Source: Veillonellaceae bacterium (GTDB lineage: Bacteria; Bacillota; Negativicutes; Veillonellales; Negativicoccaceae). Taken from it: 64,000 bases of DNA. Of the stretch, positions 46,397 through 55,279 are shown piece by piece. The stretch covers positions 62,001 through 126,000 of the forward strand of contig JALELM010000020.1 of the NCBI GenBank assembly GCA_022771805.1, written 5' to 3'. Each line of letters starts with the position of its first letter. Positions within the stretch are counted from its first letter, which is position 1. A program made the position numbers and the translations under genes. Below the pieces are notes generated by a model. That model was given only the letters and a program-made list of their open reading frames with translations, made no database searches and was not told where the DNA came from.

Positions 46397-47344
46397 ATGA
46401 AATCTTGGTGGAAACATATTGCGGTGCGATGGTTTGCCGTGACCTTGGTATTCTTTATCGTCACGTCGCCGATTGTGGTTCTTTTCGGACCTTTCGTGAA
46501 CCTGAAACAGGCCGTTGTCGGTGCCATTGTGCGCTCGCGGCATCCGCACTACATTACCTGGCTGTTTGATCAGCAGGAGCTGGATCGGATCCTGGGGCGG
46601 ATGCAGACGACATCGGTGCAGGAAGTATTCGATTTTACGGTTCGGGAAGATGCGAGTCTGAATCTGCAAAAGATCGAATCGGATCGCTATGTCGGTTATC
46701 TGTTGGAAATTCCGGATCCGCGCCGCATTCAGGTGGCGACCGCGGCGGATATCAACGAAAAAGGCGATACGACGAGTAATATCGCCCGCAATAATGGGGC
46801 GGTTGCCGCGATCAACGGTGGCGGCTTCTATGATCCGAACGGCACCGGTACGGGCAGGTTGCCGTACGGATTTATTCTGCATGCGGGTAAGTACCTGCTC
46901 GGCGAACAGGTGGATGACGAGGAAGAAGTCGAGTTCATCGGTTTCACGAAGAAAGGAAACCTGATCGCCGGGACGTATAATAAAGCGGAATTACGCGAGC
47001 TGGATGCCGTGGAAGGAATTACCTTCGGCCCGCCGCTGATTATCAACGGCGAGAAAACCATCAAGTACGGTGACGGCGGCTGGGGGATCGGTCCGCGCAC
47101 GGCGATCGGCCAGCGGCGCGACGGTACGGTGCTGTTTCTTGTCATTGACGGTCGTCAGGTCGGCTACTCGGTCGGTGCTTCCCTGGCGGATTTGCAGAAT
47201 ATTATGTACGAGCAGGGAGCCTATATTGCCGCGAATTTGGACGGCGGCTCCAGCTCGACTCTGTTTTTGAACGGCAAGGTTGTAAACAAGCCGGCAGATT
47301 TGCTGGGTGAGCGGATGATTCCGACGGCCTTCATTGTCAAGTAA
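46397..47344 (+). CDS. Phosphodiester glycosidase (NAGPA) family protein
   Basis: A 315-residue exported protein: N-terminal TM anchor (residues 9-35), then the NAGPA domain with INGGGFYDPNG, GPPLIINGEK, GPRTAIGQ and NLDGGSSSTLFLNG. The family cleaves GlcNAc-phosphodiester links and often accompanies exopolysaccharide or teichoic-like polymers. ATG 46397 follows GAGGTAAGC, eight bases after the deacetylase stop. Confidence 0.87.
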   Translation: MKSWWKHIAVRWFAVTLVFFIVTSPIVVLFGPFVNLKQAVVGAIVRSRHPHYITWLFDQQELDRILGRMQTTSVQEVFDFTVREDASLNLQKIESDRYVGYLLEIPDPRRIQVATAADINEKGDTTSNIARNNGAVAAINGGGFYDPNGTGTGRLPYGFILHAGKYLLGEQVDDEEEVEFIGFTKKGNLIAGTYNKAELRELDAVEGITFGPPLIINGEKTIKYGDGGWGIGPRTAIGQRRDGTVLFLVIDGRQVGYSVGASLADLQNIMYEQGAYIAANLDGGSSSTLFLNGKVVNKPADLLGERMIPTAFIVK

Positions 47345-47352
47345 GGAGCGGT

Positions 47353-48279
47353 ATGAAACGGAGAGCGAATTGGCTGCTGTGCTTTGCAGCGGGGTTGGCG
47401 GTTCAAGCCGGCGTGTATCTGTATCTGGACGGCGTGCTTTTTTCGCCGGATTCCGGTTTTAAGGTGACCGGAGTCATCGAGGAGCAGCAACCGGATTCCG
47501 ACACATTCGGCGAGGTCAGCGGCGAGGGGACGCGCTATGTGTCATTCGATCGCAGTTATATGGCGGTGGTGACGCCGACTTCGGTAGTCATCCATGATGC
47601 CAAAGACAAAAAGAATACGCAGACGGTGGATCTTAAAGGGCGCGAGGTATCTTTCTTCGAGTGGCTCCCGGATCGCAACCTGATTCTCATGGCGTTGTAC
47701 GATCCGGAGGCAAGAGGCACGGACGATCTGATTATCGCCCAATACAATCCGCTGACGCCGGATCATGAATTGGACACGCCGATCGAAAATGTACCGGCGG
47801 GGGCAAAGGTCACTTCCGTGGCATATTCGACAGCGACGAATGCGGTGTATATGAAAGTGCGTTTGCGTGAAGACACGTATCGTATTTATCGTACCGATGC
47901 CAACTACGACACGCGCAGGATCTATGTACAGGCGGAAAACATCGGTCGTATCGCCGTCTTTTATGATGAAGACATCTTCTTTTATGATGATGCGGATGAA
48001 GGCGTAATGTATGCGTTTAACGGCGATGACAGCAGCTGGCGCATGATTTCTCCGCCGGGCTTTTTCCGGCTGATTGGTGTGGCTGATGACAAGACTATCT
48101 ACGCAGCGCGCTGCAACAGGCAAAAGGAAGCGATCGAGCTGTATGAAGGGAAACTCGGCGTCGGCTTTGAAATGACCGCCAAGCTGACGGCTCCCGTGCC
48201 GTTCCGCGATGTCACGATCGCCTATGTACGGGAACACCGCGGGGAAGGTCTGGAAACAGCGGAAGAAAAACAGCGTTAG
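47353..48279 (+). CDS. Hypothetical anchored beta-rich protein
   Basis: A 308-residue protein with one N-terminal TM segment (residues 7-30). The rest is beta-strand-rich with repeating Y-x-x-D-x patterns, compatible with a beta-propeller. No catalytic motif or family recognised. The operon position suggests a role in envelope polysaccharide handling. Confidence 0.78.
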   Translation: MKRRANWLLCFAAGLAVQAGVYLYLDGVLFSPDSGFKVTGVIEEQQPDSDTFGEVSGEGTRYVSFDRSYMAVVTPTSVVIHDAKDKKNTQTVDLKGREVSFFEWLPDRNLILMALYDPEARGTDDLIIAQYNPLTPDHELDTPIENVPAGAKVTSVAYSTATNAVYMKVRLREDTYRIYRTDANYDTRRIYVQAENIGRIAVFYDEDIFFYDDADEGVMYAFNGDDSSWRMISPPGFFRLIGVADDKTIYAARCNRQKEAIELYEGKLGVGFEMTAKLTAPVPFRDVTIAYVREHRGEGLETAEEKQR

Positions 48280-48288
48280 GAGGCATGT

Positions 48289-48582
48289 ATGGCAAAACAT
48301 AAAATACCGAAAAACCGCAGCGATGCGGAAATGATGAAGACGGCAGCTCCGGCGGCGGCGACGATATCGCTTTCGTCCGCGGGTCCGTTGCGTGAAGGGC
48401 CTGTCATGCAAAGTGAATTTCAGCGCGGGTTCGTGACGGAAAAGATGGCGGAACGGATCGGCAAGTTTTTGCTGGAAATCAAGCTGGAGTATTACAAAGA
48501 AGAAGTGCATGATTTTTCCGTGGAAATCAAACGGGACGGTCGAAATATCGTTCTGGTAACTGCACCGAAGCAAACGAAGTGA
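48289..48582 (+). CDS. Hypothetical small protein closing the deacetylase operon
   Basis: A 97-residue soluble protein, basic N-terminus, Ala-rich linker and a C-terminal alpha/beta segment (FLLEIKLEYYKEEVHDFSVEIKRDG). A TTAGGAGG site sits 4-5 bases after the previous stop. No family recognised. Confidence 0.7.
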   Translation: MAKHKIPKNRSDAEMMKTAAPAAATISLSSAGPLREGPVMQSEFQRGFVTEKMAERIGKFLLEIKLEYYKEEVHDFSVEIKRDGRNIVLVTAPKQTK

Positions 48583-48605
48583 CAGCGTTGACGACATGAC
48601 GACAG

Positions 48606-48645
48606 ATCGCACCTATACAAAAGAAGTATAGGTGCGATTGTTTTT
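48606..48645 (+). terminator. Terminator of the deacetylase operon
   Basis: ATCGCACCTATAC / GTATAGGTGCGAT hairpin followed by TGTTTTT. The stretch 48646-48900 beyond it has no convincing gene. Confidence 0.9.
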
Positions 48646-48910
48646 GTGTATGAGAGAAATTCCCTAACGGCGGGATCTCGAGGGATTCACTGCTGTTTTG
48701 CGAAGGAAAATTTGCAACGATATATGTATTGCATTCGGCAATAATATCACGTATACTTTACATGACTTAAGAAGGCAACGAGTTGCCGCAGGGTTTCAGA
48801 GCCTAGCGATAGGTGTCATTACAAGGGAAGGACATGCGTATGGGAATGTTGGTTATGATGGCTCTGCAATACTTCGGAATTCAACTCTAGAGCCTGTCTA
48901 AATGAATAAG

Positions 48911-48992
48911 GGAAAACGCCTTTTTAATTCGGTACGGGAGACCGGAAAGAGGCGCTGTTTTGCTGTATACGGTCTCCTGTGAGACCGTTTTT
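48911..48992 (+). promoter_or_regulatory. Transcription attenuator in the pyrFE leader
   Basis: Three mutually exclusive stems. Terminator: CGGTCTC-CTGT-GAGACCG then TTTTT (48970-48992). Antiterminator: ACGGGAGACCG (48934-48944) with CGGTCTCCTGT (48970-48980), one mismatch. Anti-antiterminator: CGCCTTTTT with AAAGAGGCG, enclosing CGGT/ACCG (about 48917-48953). The geometry is that of PyrR-type pyr attenuators, although the loop only loosely matches the PyrR consensus. No pyrR gene is in the window. Confidence 0.75.
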
Positions 48993-49006
48993 GATTGGGG
49001 GAAGGC

Positions 49007-49720
49007 ATGACGGATGAACGGTTGATTGTGGCATTGGACGTGGCCACGCGCGAAGAGATGGCACACCATGTCCGCCTGCTCGGCGAGGCGGTGGATTTCT
49101 ACAAGGTCGGAATGGAGCTGTACTACAGTCTTGGCTCGGCGGCGCTGACGATTTTGCAGGAACAGAATAAGCGGATTTTTCTCGACTTGAAGCTGCATGA
49201 TATCCCGAACACGGTAGCGGGCGGGGTTCGGTCGTTGGTTTCCCGCGGCGTGCAGATGCTGACGCTTCATGCACAGGGAGGTCGTGAAATGATGGCGGCA
49301 GCGGTTGCCGCCGCCGGTGAAGCGGCCGCTGCAGCGGGGACGGAGCGGCCGAAATTGCTGGCGGTGACGGCACTGACGAGTTTGAGCGAAACGGCCTGGG
49401 AGGAAATCGGCGGCAGACTGCCGCTGGCGGATCAGGTGCGCCGCTTGGCACTGTTGGCGCGGGAAGCCGGCGTGGACGGCGTGGTCGCATCGCCGCAGGA
49501 AGCGGCGTTGATCCGGCGTGAGTGCGGGCCGGAGTTCCTGATCGTCACGCCGGGGATCCGACCGCACTTTGCGGCGACGAATGATCAGGCGCGGATTGCG
49601 ACACCGGCGCAGGCGTTGCGCGCGGGAGCCAGTCACTTGGTTATCGGCAGACCGATAACACGGGCGGACGATCCGCGGCAAGCGGTGCAGGCGATTGTAG
49701 AGGAGATGCGGGAGGTATAA
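49007..49720 (+). CDS. pyrF: Orotidine 5'-phosphate decarboxylase
   Basis: A 237-residue TIM-barrel enzyme making UMP. LIVALDVAT, FLDLKLHDIPNTV (the DxKxxD catalytic set) and TPGIRP are visible. ATG 49007 is preceded by GGGGGAAGG. It abuts pyrE without a gap. Confidence 0.97.
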   Translation: MTDERLIVALDVATREEMAHHVRLLGEAVDFYKVGMELYYSLGSAALTILQEQNKRIFLDLKLHDIPNTVAGGVRSLVSRGVQMLTLHAQGGREMMAAAVAAAGEAAAAAGTERPKLLAVTALTSLSETAWEEIGGRLPLADQVRRLALLAREAGVDGVVASPQEAALIRRECGPEFLIVTPGIRPHFAATNDQARIATPAQALRAGASHLVIGRPITRADDPRQAVQAIVEEMREV

Positions 49721-50308
49721 ATGAACGAGCAGGAAGTACGCGAATTACTGACAAAAACACGGGCGATTTTGACGGGGCATTTCTTATTGACATCCGGTTT
49801 ACACAGCCCGCTGTACGTGGAAAAATTTAATGTCTTGCAACAGCCGCGTTATACGGAAGCATTGTGCCAAGAGCTGGCGAAGCGCTTTGCCGCTGCGCAG
49901 CCGGAGACGGTGCTCGGCCCGATGACGGGCGGCATTCTGCTGGCGCATGAAGTGGGCAAGGCACTGGGCACACGCGCGATCTTCACGGAGCGCGAGAACG
50001 GGAAGATGACATTGCGCCGCGGGTTTACGTTGCGCCCGGGCGAACGGGTTCTCGTCGTGGAAGATATCGTCACCACGGGAGGCTCGGTGCGTGAGGTCGT
50101 CGATGTAGTACGGGCGGCCGGGGCGATTCCAGTCGGTGTCGGACTCCTGGTAGACCGTTCCGGCGGCAAAGCGGATTTCGGTGTGCCGGCAAAAGACGTA
50201 CAGGCCTTGCTGCAATTGGCCGTCGAAGCGTACGAGCCGTCGGAATGCCCGCTTTGTGCGAAAGGCGAGCCCTTGACCGAACGGGGCAGCAAGCATCTGA
50301 AAGGCTGA
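49721..50308 (+). CDS. pyrE: Orotate phosphoribosyltransferase
   Basis: A 195-residue type I PRTase. The PRPP loop VLVVEDIVTTGGS and the N-terminal FLLTSGLHSPLYVEKF are clear. It ends with a Cys-containing tail (SECPLCAKGE) found in the longer bacterial OPRTases. Confidence 0.96.
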   Translation: MNEQEVRELLTKTRAILTGHFLLTSGLHSPLYVEKFNVLQQPRYTEALCQELAKRFAAAQPETVLGPMTGGILLAHEVGKALGTRAIFTERENGKMTLRRGFTLRPGERVLVVEDIVTTGGSVREVVDVVRAAGAIPVGVGLLVDRSGGKADFGVPAKDVQALLQLAVEAYEPSECPLCAKGEPLTERGSKHLKG

Positions 50309-50314
50309 GTTTTC

Positions 50315-50342
50315 AACCCGCGAGCGAAACGCGGGTTTTTTT
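50315..50342 (+). terminator. pyrFE terminator
   Basis: AACCCGCG / CGCGGGTT hairpin followed by Ts, just after pyrE. Confidence 0.85.
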
Positions 50343-50408
50343 CATGCCTGAAATCATGCGGAGATTTTGGCGGGTTTGCTATAATAAAGCAAGCAGAGGT
50401 GAGAGAGG

Positions 50409-51704
50409 ATGGCAATACAAACGAAAAGGCGGCAGTCGGTACCGCGTCGCTCGAGACGGCGGGAGCAGCGCGGCGGATTCCCTTGGCCGCTGCTGTTGCT
50501 GCTGGCGGTCTTGGCGGGAGCCTGGTACCTGTGGCAACACGACCGGCAGGAGGAGCCCGTGCCGGCAACGGAGCCGATACGGACGAGTTCGAAACCGACA
50601 GACGAAGATGCGGATTATCGCGATCTGGCGAAAGAAGTGCAGCGGGCGTTGGTGGCAAGACTGGAAGCACAGGGTGCAACCGCGACGTTGGAGGGTGAAA
50701 CGGAGAAATCGGCCGAACGTTCCGCAACGGGCGGCAACATTCTCTGGCAGGCGGTCAATATGGCGGTCGTGCCGACGACGGAACCGGATATCGCCGAAAT
50801 CGTGCGCGGTATCCGTCCGGCGAGCGGTCGGCTGACGGTCGGCGCGGAAATGGCGGATACGTGGCAGGGTAAGCCGGTGAGCAGGTACGATGTGCAGCTC
50901 ACCGATTCCCCGGACGGCACGGAATGGACGCTGACGTTGGCGCACCTGTACGTCGCTCCGGCACCGCCGGGAGTGAAAACGTCGCCCGCACCCGCCGTAA
51001 CGGCGCCCGCCAAACCGAAACCGAAGCCGAAAGCCGCGGCCGGGGGCAGCGGCAAGCTGGCGATCGTGGTCGATGATTGCGGCAACGATTTGGCGAGCCA
51101 ACGCATATATGAGCAGACGGGGCGGCGCTTCACGCTGGCGGTGATGCCGGACATGGCATACACGCACGAGGCGGCGGTACAGGGTCATGCGGCCGGCTTG
51201 GAAATTTTCGTCCATATGCCGATGGAACCGCTGTCGGGAAGCGGGATGGAAGCGCGCACCATTCGCATGGATATGACGCGGGAAGAGATGCAGAAGATGG
51301 CGCAGGAAGGGCTGGATCGCGTACCGTATGCGATCGGTGTGAACAATCACCAGGGCTCGCGGCTGACTGCGGATCGTGAAGCGATGCGGACGGTATTGGC
51401 CGTGTTGGCGCGCAACGGGATGGTATTCCTCGACAGCGCGACGGCGGGAAATACGATCGGCGATCAAGTGGCGCGCAGCTTGGGGATGCCGTCCGGACGA
51501 AACGAGATTTTCCTCGACAATGAGACGGATGAAGAGGCGATTCGCGCACAAATTCGCAAGGCGGCGGCGATCGCCAAGCGTGACGGCACCTGCATTGCCA
51601 TCGGCCATTGCCGGCCGCATACTGCTGCCGCGGTGGCGTCGATGATTGATGAGTTGGAAGCGGACGGTATCGAATTGGTGTTTGCTTCGCAGTTGCTGTA
51701 CTGA
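50409..51704 (+). CDS. Divergent polysaccharide deacetylase family protein (YibQ-like)
   Basis: A 431-residue protein with an Arg-rich N-terminus and one TM anchor (about residues 25-42). A variable periplasmic region and Pro/Lys linker follow, then the divergent deacetylase domain from about residue 217 (KLAIVVDDCGND, LAVMPDMAYTHEAA, HMPMEP, GVNNHQGS, GHCRPHT). Asp and His residues of the metal site are retained. Possible target: peptidoglycan or a secreted polymer. The promoter is near 50380 (TGC-TATAAT). Confidence 0.87.
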   Translation: MAIQTKRRQSVPRRSRRREQRGGFPWPLLLLLAVLAGAWYLWQHDRQEEPVPATEPIRTSSKPTDEDADYRDLAKEVQRALVARLEAQGATATLEGETEKSAERSATGGNILWQAVNMAVVPTTEPDIAEIVRGIRPASGRLTVGAEMADTWQGKPVSRYDVQLTDSPDGTEWTLTLAHLYVAPAPPGVKTSPAPAVTAPAKPKPKPKAAAGGSGKLAIVVDDCGNDLASQRIYEQTGRRFTLAVMPDMAYTHEAAVQGHAAGLEIFVHMPMEPLSGSGMEARTIRMDMTREEMQKMAQEGLDRVPYAIGVNNHQGSRLTADREAMRTVLAVLARNGMVFLDSATAGNTIGDQVARSLGMPSGRNEIFLDNETDEEAIRAQIRKAAAIAKRDGTCIAIGHCRPHTAAAVASMIDELEADGIELVFASQLLY

Positions 51705-51715
51705 GTTGAGGCATT

Positions 51716-52486
51716 ATGGTGGAAATGAGTGAATGGTGGATCGGGGCGGCATTGTTTGCCGCGGGATTTCTGTCCGCCTTTATCGACAGCGTGGTCGGCG
51801 GCGGCGGTCTGATCTCCCTGCCGGCGATGCTGCTGACCGGCCTGCCGCCGACGGTGGCTCTGGGAACGAACAAGCTGGCGGCGGTGTGCGGTGTACTGAC
51901 TTCCTCGCTGACGTTTTGGCGGCGCGGGCATGTGGAAAAAACCTTGGTGGTGCGGTTATTGCCGGCGGCATTTTTTGCCTCCATGCTCGGCTCGTACACG
52001 GTCATGCATGTCAGCCCGGCCGTATTGGAGCCGTTGATTGTCATGGCGCTGTTGCTGGTGGCGGGCTTCGTGCTGTATCGCAAGGATTTCGGCCGGGTCT
52101 CCTATTATGCGGGGCGCACCCGGACGGTGTGGCTGACGACACTTGCGGCGGCACTCGGTTTCGGGTTTTATGACGGCTTTATCGGACCGGGGACGGGGGC
52201 GTTCTTCATGCTGGCTATGGTGACCGTCGGCTTCGATTTCGTCGGCGCGGCGGGCAACAGCCGCTGTCTCAATGCCGCGACCAATCTCGGCAGTCTCCTG
52301 TTTTTCCTGGGAGCCGGGCAGGTGCACTGGATTTACGGCCTGATGATGGCCGGCGGCATGGTTGCGGGTGGTTACTTCGGTGCGCGGACGGCGATTGCCC
52401 GCGGTTCGTCCTTTGTGCGAATGATCTTTATTCTGGTCGTGGGGGCGTTGATCTTGCGCCTGGCTTGGGGGTACTGGGGGAATTAG
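51716..52486 (+). CDS. TauE/SafE family sulfite/anion exporter
   Basis: A 256-residue membrane protein with about eight segments. FIDSVVGGGGLISLPAMLLTGLPPTVALGTNKLAA and its second-half counterpart GFYDGFIGPGTGAFF are the family repeats. It exports sulfite or organosulfur/organic anions. It lies 11 bases after the deacetylase gene. Confidence 0.88.
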   Translation: MVEMSEWWIGAALFAAGFLSAFIDSVVGGGGLISLPAMLLTGLPPTVALGTNKLAAVCGVLTSSLTFWRRGHVEKTLVVRLLPAAFFASMLGSYTVMHVSPAVLEPLIVMALLLVAGFVLYRKDFGRVSYYAGRTRTVWLTTLAAALGFGFYDGFIGPGTGAFFMLAMVTVGFDFVGAAGNSRCLNAATNLGSLLFFLGAGQVHWIYGLMMAGGMVAGGYFGARTAIARGSSFVRMIFILVVGALILRLAWGYWGN

Positions 52487-52487
52487 C

Positions 52488-53204
52488 ATGCAGACGGTTT
52501 TGATTACCGGCGGAACATCCGGCATCGGCCTGGCGACGGCAGCGCGGCTGGCGGCAGCCGGATATCGCCCGGTGCTTATCGGGCGGGATGCTTCGCGGGG
52601 AGCTGCGGCAACGGCGGAGGTACCGGAGTCGATCTTCCTGGCCGGTGATGTCACGCAGGCAGATGCGTGGCCGGACTTGCTCGCCCGGGCGGCGGCATAC
52701 GGAGAGATTGTCGGGCTTGTCACGGCGGCCGGGCAGTATCGGGAAGGACTGCTGGCGGACGAAACCCCGGCGCAGCTGGCGGAAATCTTCGCCGTCAATG
52801 TGTACGGCACGATATATGCCTGTCAGGCGGCGGCTCCATACTTGCGCCGTACGCGGGGATCGGTGGTTGTGGTGGCATCCGACGCGGCGGTGAACGGCAA
52901 TATCGCCGCATCCGCCTATGCGGCGACGAAGGGAGCGGTGACGGCCTTTGCCCGTTCCTGGAGTTTGGAAATGGCACCGTACGAAGTGCGGGTGAATGCG
53001 GTATTGCCCGGAGATACGGACACGCCGCTGACACGGGCGCAGTACGAGACGACGGCGCGGGAAGACATGGCGGCACAATACCCGCTCGGCCGTATCGCAA
53101 CGGCGGCGGAAGTAGCGGCGGTGATTGCGTTTCTCCTATCGCCGGATGCGGCATTTGTTACCGGCGCTTGGTGGACGGTCGACGGCGGCTTGACTGCTTG
53201 GTAA
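52488..53204 (+). CDS. Short-chain dehydrogenase/reductase
   Basis: A 238-residue SDR. TGGTSGIGLATA cofactor site, an NxxG-like VNVYGTIYACQ, and the catalytic YAATK. The Ser of the usual triad falls in VVVVASDAAVNG. FabG-like, substrate unknown. One base separates it from the exporter gene, so they share a message. Confidence 0.87.
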   Translation: MQTVLITGGTSGIGLATAARLAAAGYRPVLIGRDASRGAAATAEVPESIFLAGDVTQADAWPDLLARAAAYGEIVGLVTAAGQYREGLLADETPAQLAEIFAVNVYGTIYACQAAAPYLRRTRGSVVVVASDAAVNGNIAASAYAATKGAVTAFARSWSLEMAPYEVRVNAVLPGDTDTPLTRAQYETTAREDMAAQYPLGRIATAAEVAAVIAFLLSPDAAFVTGAWWTVDGGLTAW

Positions 53205-53352
53205 GATACGCTGCAAATGGCGAGGAAATACGTGTGTGTATAGAGGTATTTCTATATAGCATAAATGGAATATTCGAAAGCATGGTATAATATAGATAAG
53301 TAATAGAACCGATGCAGTAATAATGTAATCTGTGCAGGAGGGGTGAGTTAAG

Positions 53353-54564
53353 GTGACTAATAAAGAAAAGGAAAAAATGGATCTGGCCGTGGAAGCGGAA
53401 GAAACACCGACCGTGAAAGCGGGAGATGAAATGCAGGAAGTAAAACTCGGCGCGCATATGGATGCCGCGGAAGCTCGTGCAGAACGGAACGATGCGGCGG
53501 ATTTGGCTGTGGAAGCACAGACTCCCGCACCGCTTGCGGCCGGTACGGATGAACGCGATGAAGCGGCGGAAAACCTGATCCGCTGGGGCACTGCCCGGGC
53601 AGGCGTTATCGTCCTCACACCGCTGTTGGGCGGGATTGCCTTGATGGCAAACGAAGTATACATGATCAGTCGCTTGGCGAAGGTATATGATGTCAAGCTT
53701 TCCGACCGGGCGATTATGAGTTTCCTCGGTGCGCTCGGTGCGCGTGCCGTCGGGCACATGGCCGTGGCGATGATCCCGTTGCCCGGACTGTCGTTGCCGG
53801 TAGCGGTTTCCGTAACTTACGGTATCGGTAAAGTGGCGCAGTCGTGGATCAAAGACGGCTTGCCGTTGGATGTGAAACCGTATGTGGAAAAGTTCTCCGA
53901 TTTGAAAGAACAGGGTGAGGAAAAAGTCGAAGAACTGATGGAACATGAGCACAAAAATGAACCTCTCGGCGACGAAACGTATGCCTTCGGCGGCAAAAGC
54001 TGCCCGTTGCGCGAAAAAGCCGGAACGCTGGCGGACGGCGCGGAAAAGGTACTGACGGACGTTCTACTGATGTTCGGCGTAAAACAGGAGACTATCGACG
54101 ACAAAAAAGCATTGGCGCGCGGTGTCTACGAAGTAACGAAAGAAACGACCGCAGAGCTGGCGGCGGATTGGAAAGAACGTGCCGGTGAAGCGCGGAAAGA
54201 AGCGAAAGAACGCGCGGCGGATCTGAAAGAGCAGGCCAAAGAACGCGCCGCAGAATTGAAAGAAGACTGGAAAGAGCGTGCCGCCGAACTGAAGGAAGAT
54301 GCTCGCGATAAGGCGGAAGAACTGAAAGACCGCGTGGAAGAAAAAGCGGCCGAGGCGAAAGAACGTGCTGCCGAGCTGAAAGAAGACGCGCAGGACAAGG
54401 CGGCGGAACTGAAAGACCGCGTGGAAGAAAAAGCGGCCGAAGCGAAAGAACGCGCCGCCGAGCTGAAAGAAGACGCGCAGGACAAAGCGGCGGAATTGAA
54501 GGAGAAAGTGGAAGAAAAAGCGGCGGAAGTGAAGGAAAAAGCAGAAGAGAAAAAGGTGAAATAA
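53353..54564 (+). CDS. DUF697-like membrane protein with LEA-type repeat tail
   Basis: A 403-residue protein. Residues 1-70 are acidic and disordered. Residues about 74-175 are a hydrophobic helical domain resembling DUF697/YcjF. From about residue 255 to the end is an almost uninterrupted Lys/Glu/Ala helix made of 29-residue repeats (KERAAELKEDAQDKAAELK..., three near-identical copies), like group 3 LEA proteins. The GTG start follows AGGAGGGG. An extended -10 TGG-TATAAT lies near 53282-53290. First of three genes that look like a stress or envelope-stability cluster. Confidence 0.75.
   Translation: MTNKEKEKMDLAVEAEETPTVKAGDEMQEVKLGAHMDAAEARAERNDAADLAVEAQTPAPLAAGTDERDEAAENLIRWGTARAGVIVLTPLLGGIALMANEVYMISRLAKVYDVKLSDRAIMSFLGALGARAVGHMAVAMIPLPGLSLPVAVSVTYGIGKVAQSWIKDGLPLDVKPYVEKFSDLKEQGEEKVEELMEHEHKNEPLGDETYAFGGKSCPLREKAGTLADGAEKVLTDVLLMFGVKQETIDDKKALARGVYEVTKETTAELAADWKERAGEARKEAKERAADLKEQAKERAAELKEDWKERAAELKEDARDKAEELKDRVEEKAAEAKERAAELKEDAQDKAAELKDRVEEKAAEAKERAAELKEDAQDKAAELKEKVEEKAAEVKEKAEEKKVK
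54279..54539 (+). repeat. Three tandem 87-bp coding repeats
   Basis: Approximate boundaries. Each 87-bp unit encodes 29 residues of KERAAELKEDAxDKAxELKDRVEEKAAEA. Copies 1-2 and 2-3 differ at only a few bases, pointing to recent expansion, and copy number may vary between strains. Confidence 0.8.
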
Positions 54565-54577
54565 GGGGGAAACTGCC

Positions 54578-54847
54578 ATGATGGATCTGGACAACATGAA
54601 ATTGAAAGCGGAAGCAAAACAGGAAGAACTCGAAGCCAAGGTAAAAATGGCATACGAGCAGGCCAAAGAAGACGGCGGCGATCTCGGCAATAAAGCGGAA
54701 GCAAAAGCGGAAGAACTTGCCGCTAAAGCCAAGAGCGAATTTGCCGATGCACGTCAGGGCGTGCGCGATGCGGCGGAAGAGGTAAAAGAATCCGTCGAGA
54801 ACGCCTATGAAAAAGTGAAAGAAGATATTCACGAAGCGACCAAGTAA
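54578..54847 (+). CDS. Small LEA/CsbD-like helical protein
   Basis: An 89-residue, Ala/Lys/Glu-rich hydrophilic protein (KAEAKAEELAAKAKSEF, EEVKESVENAYEKVKEDI). It is compositionally like the tail of the preceding gene product and likely a shorter relative. AAGGGGGAAA precedes tandem ATGs (54578/54581). Part of the same operon. Confidence 0.7.
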   Translation: MMDLDNMKLKAEAKQEELEAKVKMAYEQAKEDGGDLGNKAEAKAEELAAKAKSEFADARQGVRDAAEEVKESVENAYEKVKEDIHEATK

Positions 54848-54858
54848 GGAGTGACAAC

Positions 54859-55188
54859 GTGTTCAAACTCTTACGCTACGTATTTCGTTGGTACTCGCTG
54901 AAGGCATCGTTCCGCTACTTCGGTACGCTGAAACGGCGGATGTCCTTTTTGCGGCAGGGGCTGATCCTCTTTTTCGCACTGCGAGATGCACGTACGCCGA
55001 CTTTTGTTCGGCTGATGATCCTCGGCGCACTGGGCTACCTGCTCAGCCCGACGGACATGATTCCGGATATTATCGCCGGGCTCGGTTGGCTCGATGATGC
55101 GGCGGTCATTGCCGGCGCGATGAAAATTGCACAGCAATATATCCGGCCGGAACATGTATTGAAAGCCAAGAAGTTTTTCCCGGGTTGA
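54859..55188 (+). CDS. YkvA/DUF1232 family membrane protein
   Basis: A 109-residue protein with the DUF1232 core LGALGYLLSPTDMIPDIIAGLGWLDDAAVI. The GTG start is preceded by AAGGAG. Last gene of the LEA-like cluster. Function of the family is not established; one member of the family is linked to polymyxin and stress responses. Confidence 0.85.
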   Translation: MFKLLRYVFRWYSLKASFRYFGTLKRRMSFLRQGLILFFALRDARTPTFVRLMILGALGYLLSPTDMIPDIIAGLGWLDDAAVIAGAMKIAQQYIRPEHVLKAKKFFPG

Positions 55189-55195
55189 CGAAAAT

Positions 55196-55228
55196 AAAAA
55201 ACACCTGTCGTACGGCAGGTGTTTTTAT
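55196..55228. terminator. Terminator of the LEA-like cluster
   Basis: AAAAACACCTG / CAGGTGTTTTT with an inner CGTACG loop. Usable on both strands. Confidence 0.85.
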
Positions 55229-55279
55229 TTTTATCTCCGCCTCGGAAACGAAACGGTTTCTATGTGCGCTCGCAGGAAT

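Noticed and set aside
48698-48901. 67-codon frame between the deacetylase operon and the pyr leader, with an AGFQSLAIG stretch recalling YadA head repeats
   Set aside because: No ribosome site, short match only, and it overlaps the leader region. It might be another adhesin scrap, but the evidence is too thin to call.
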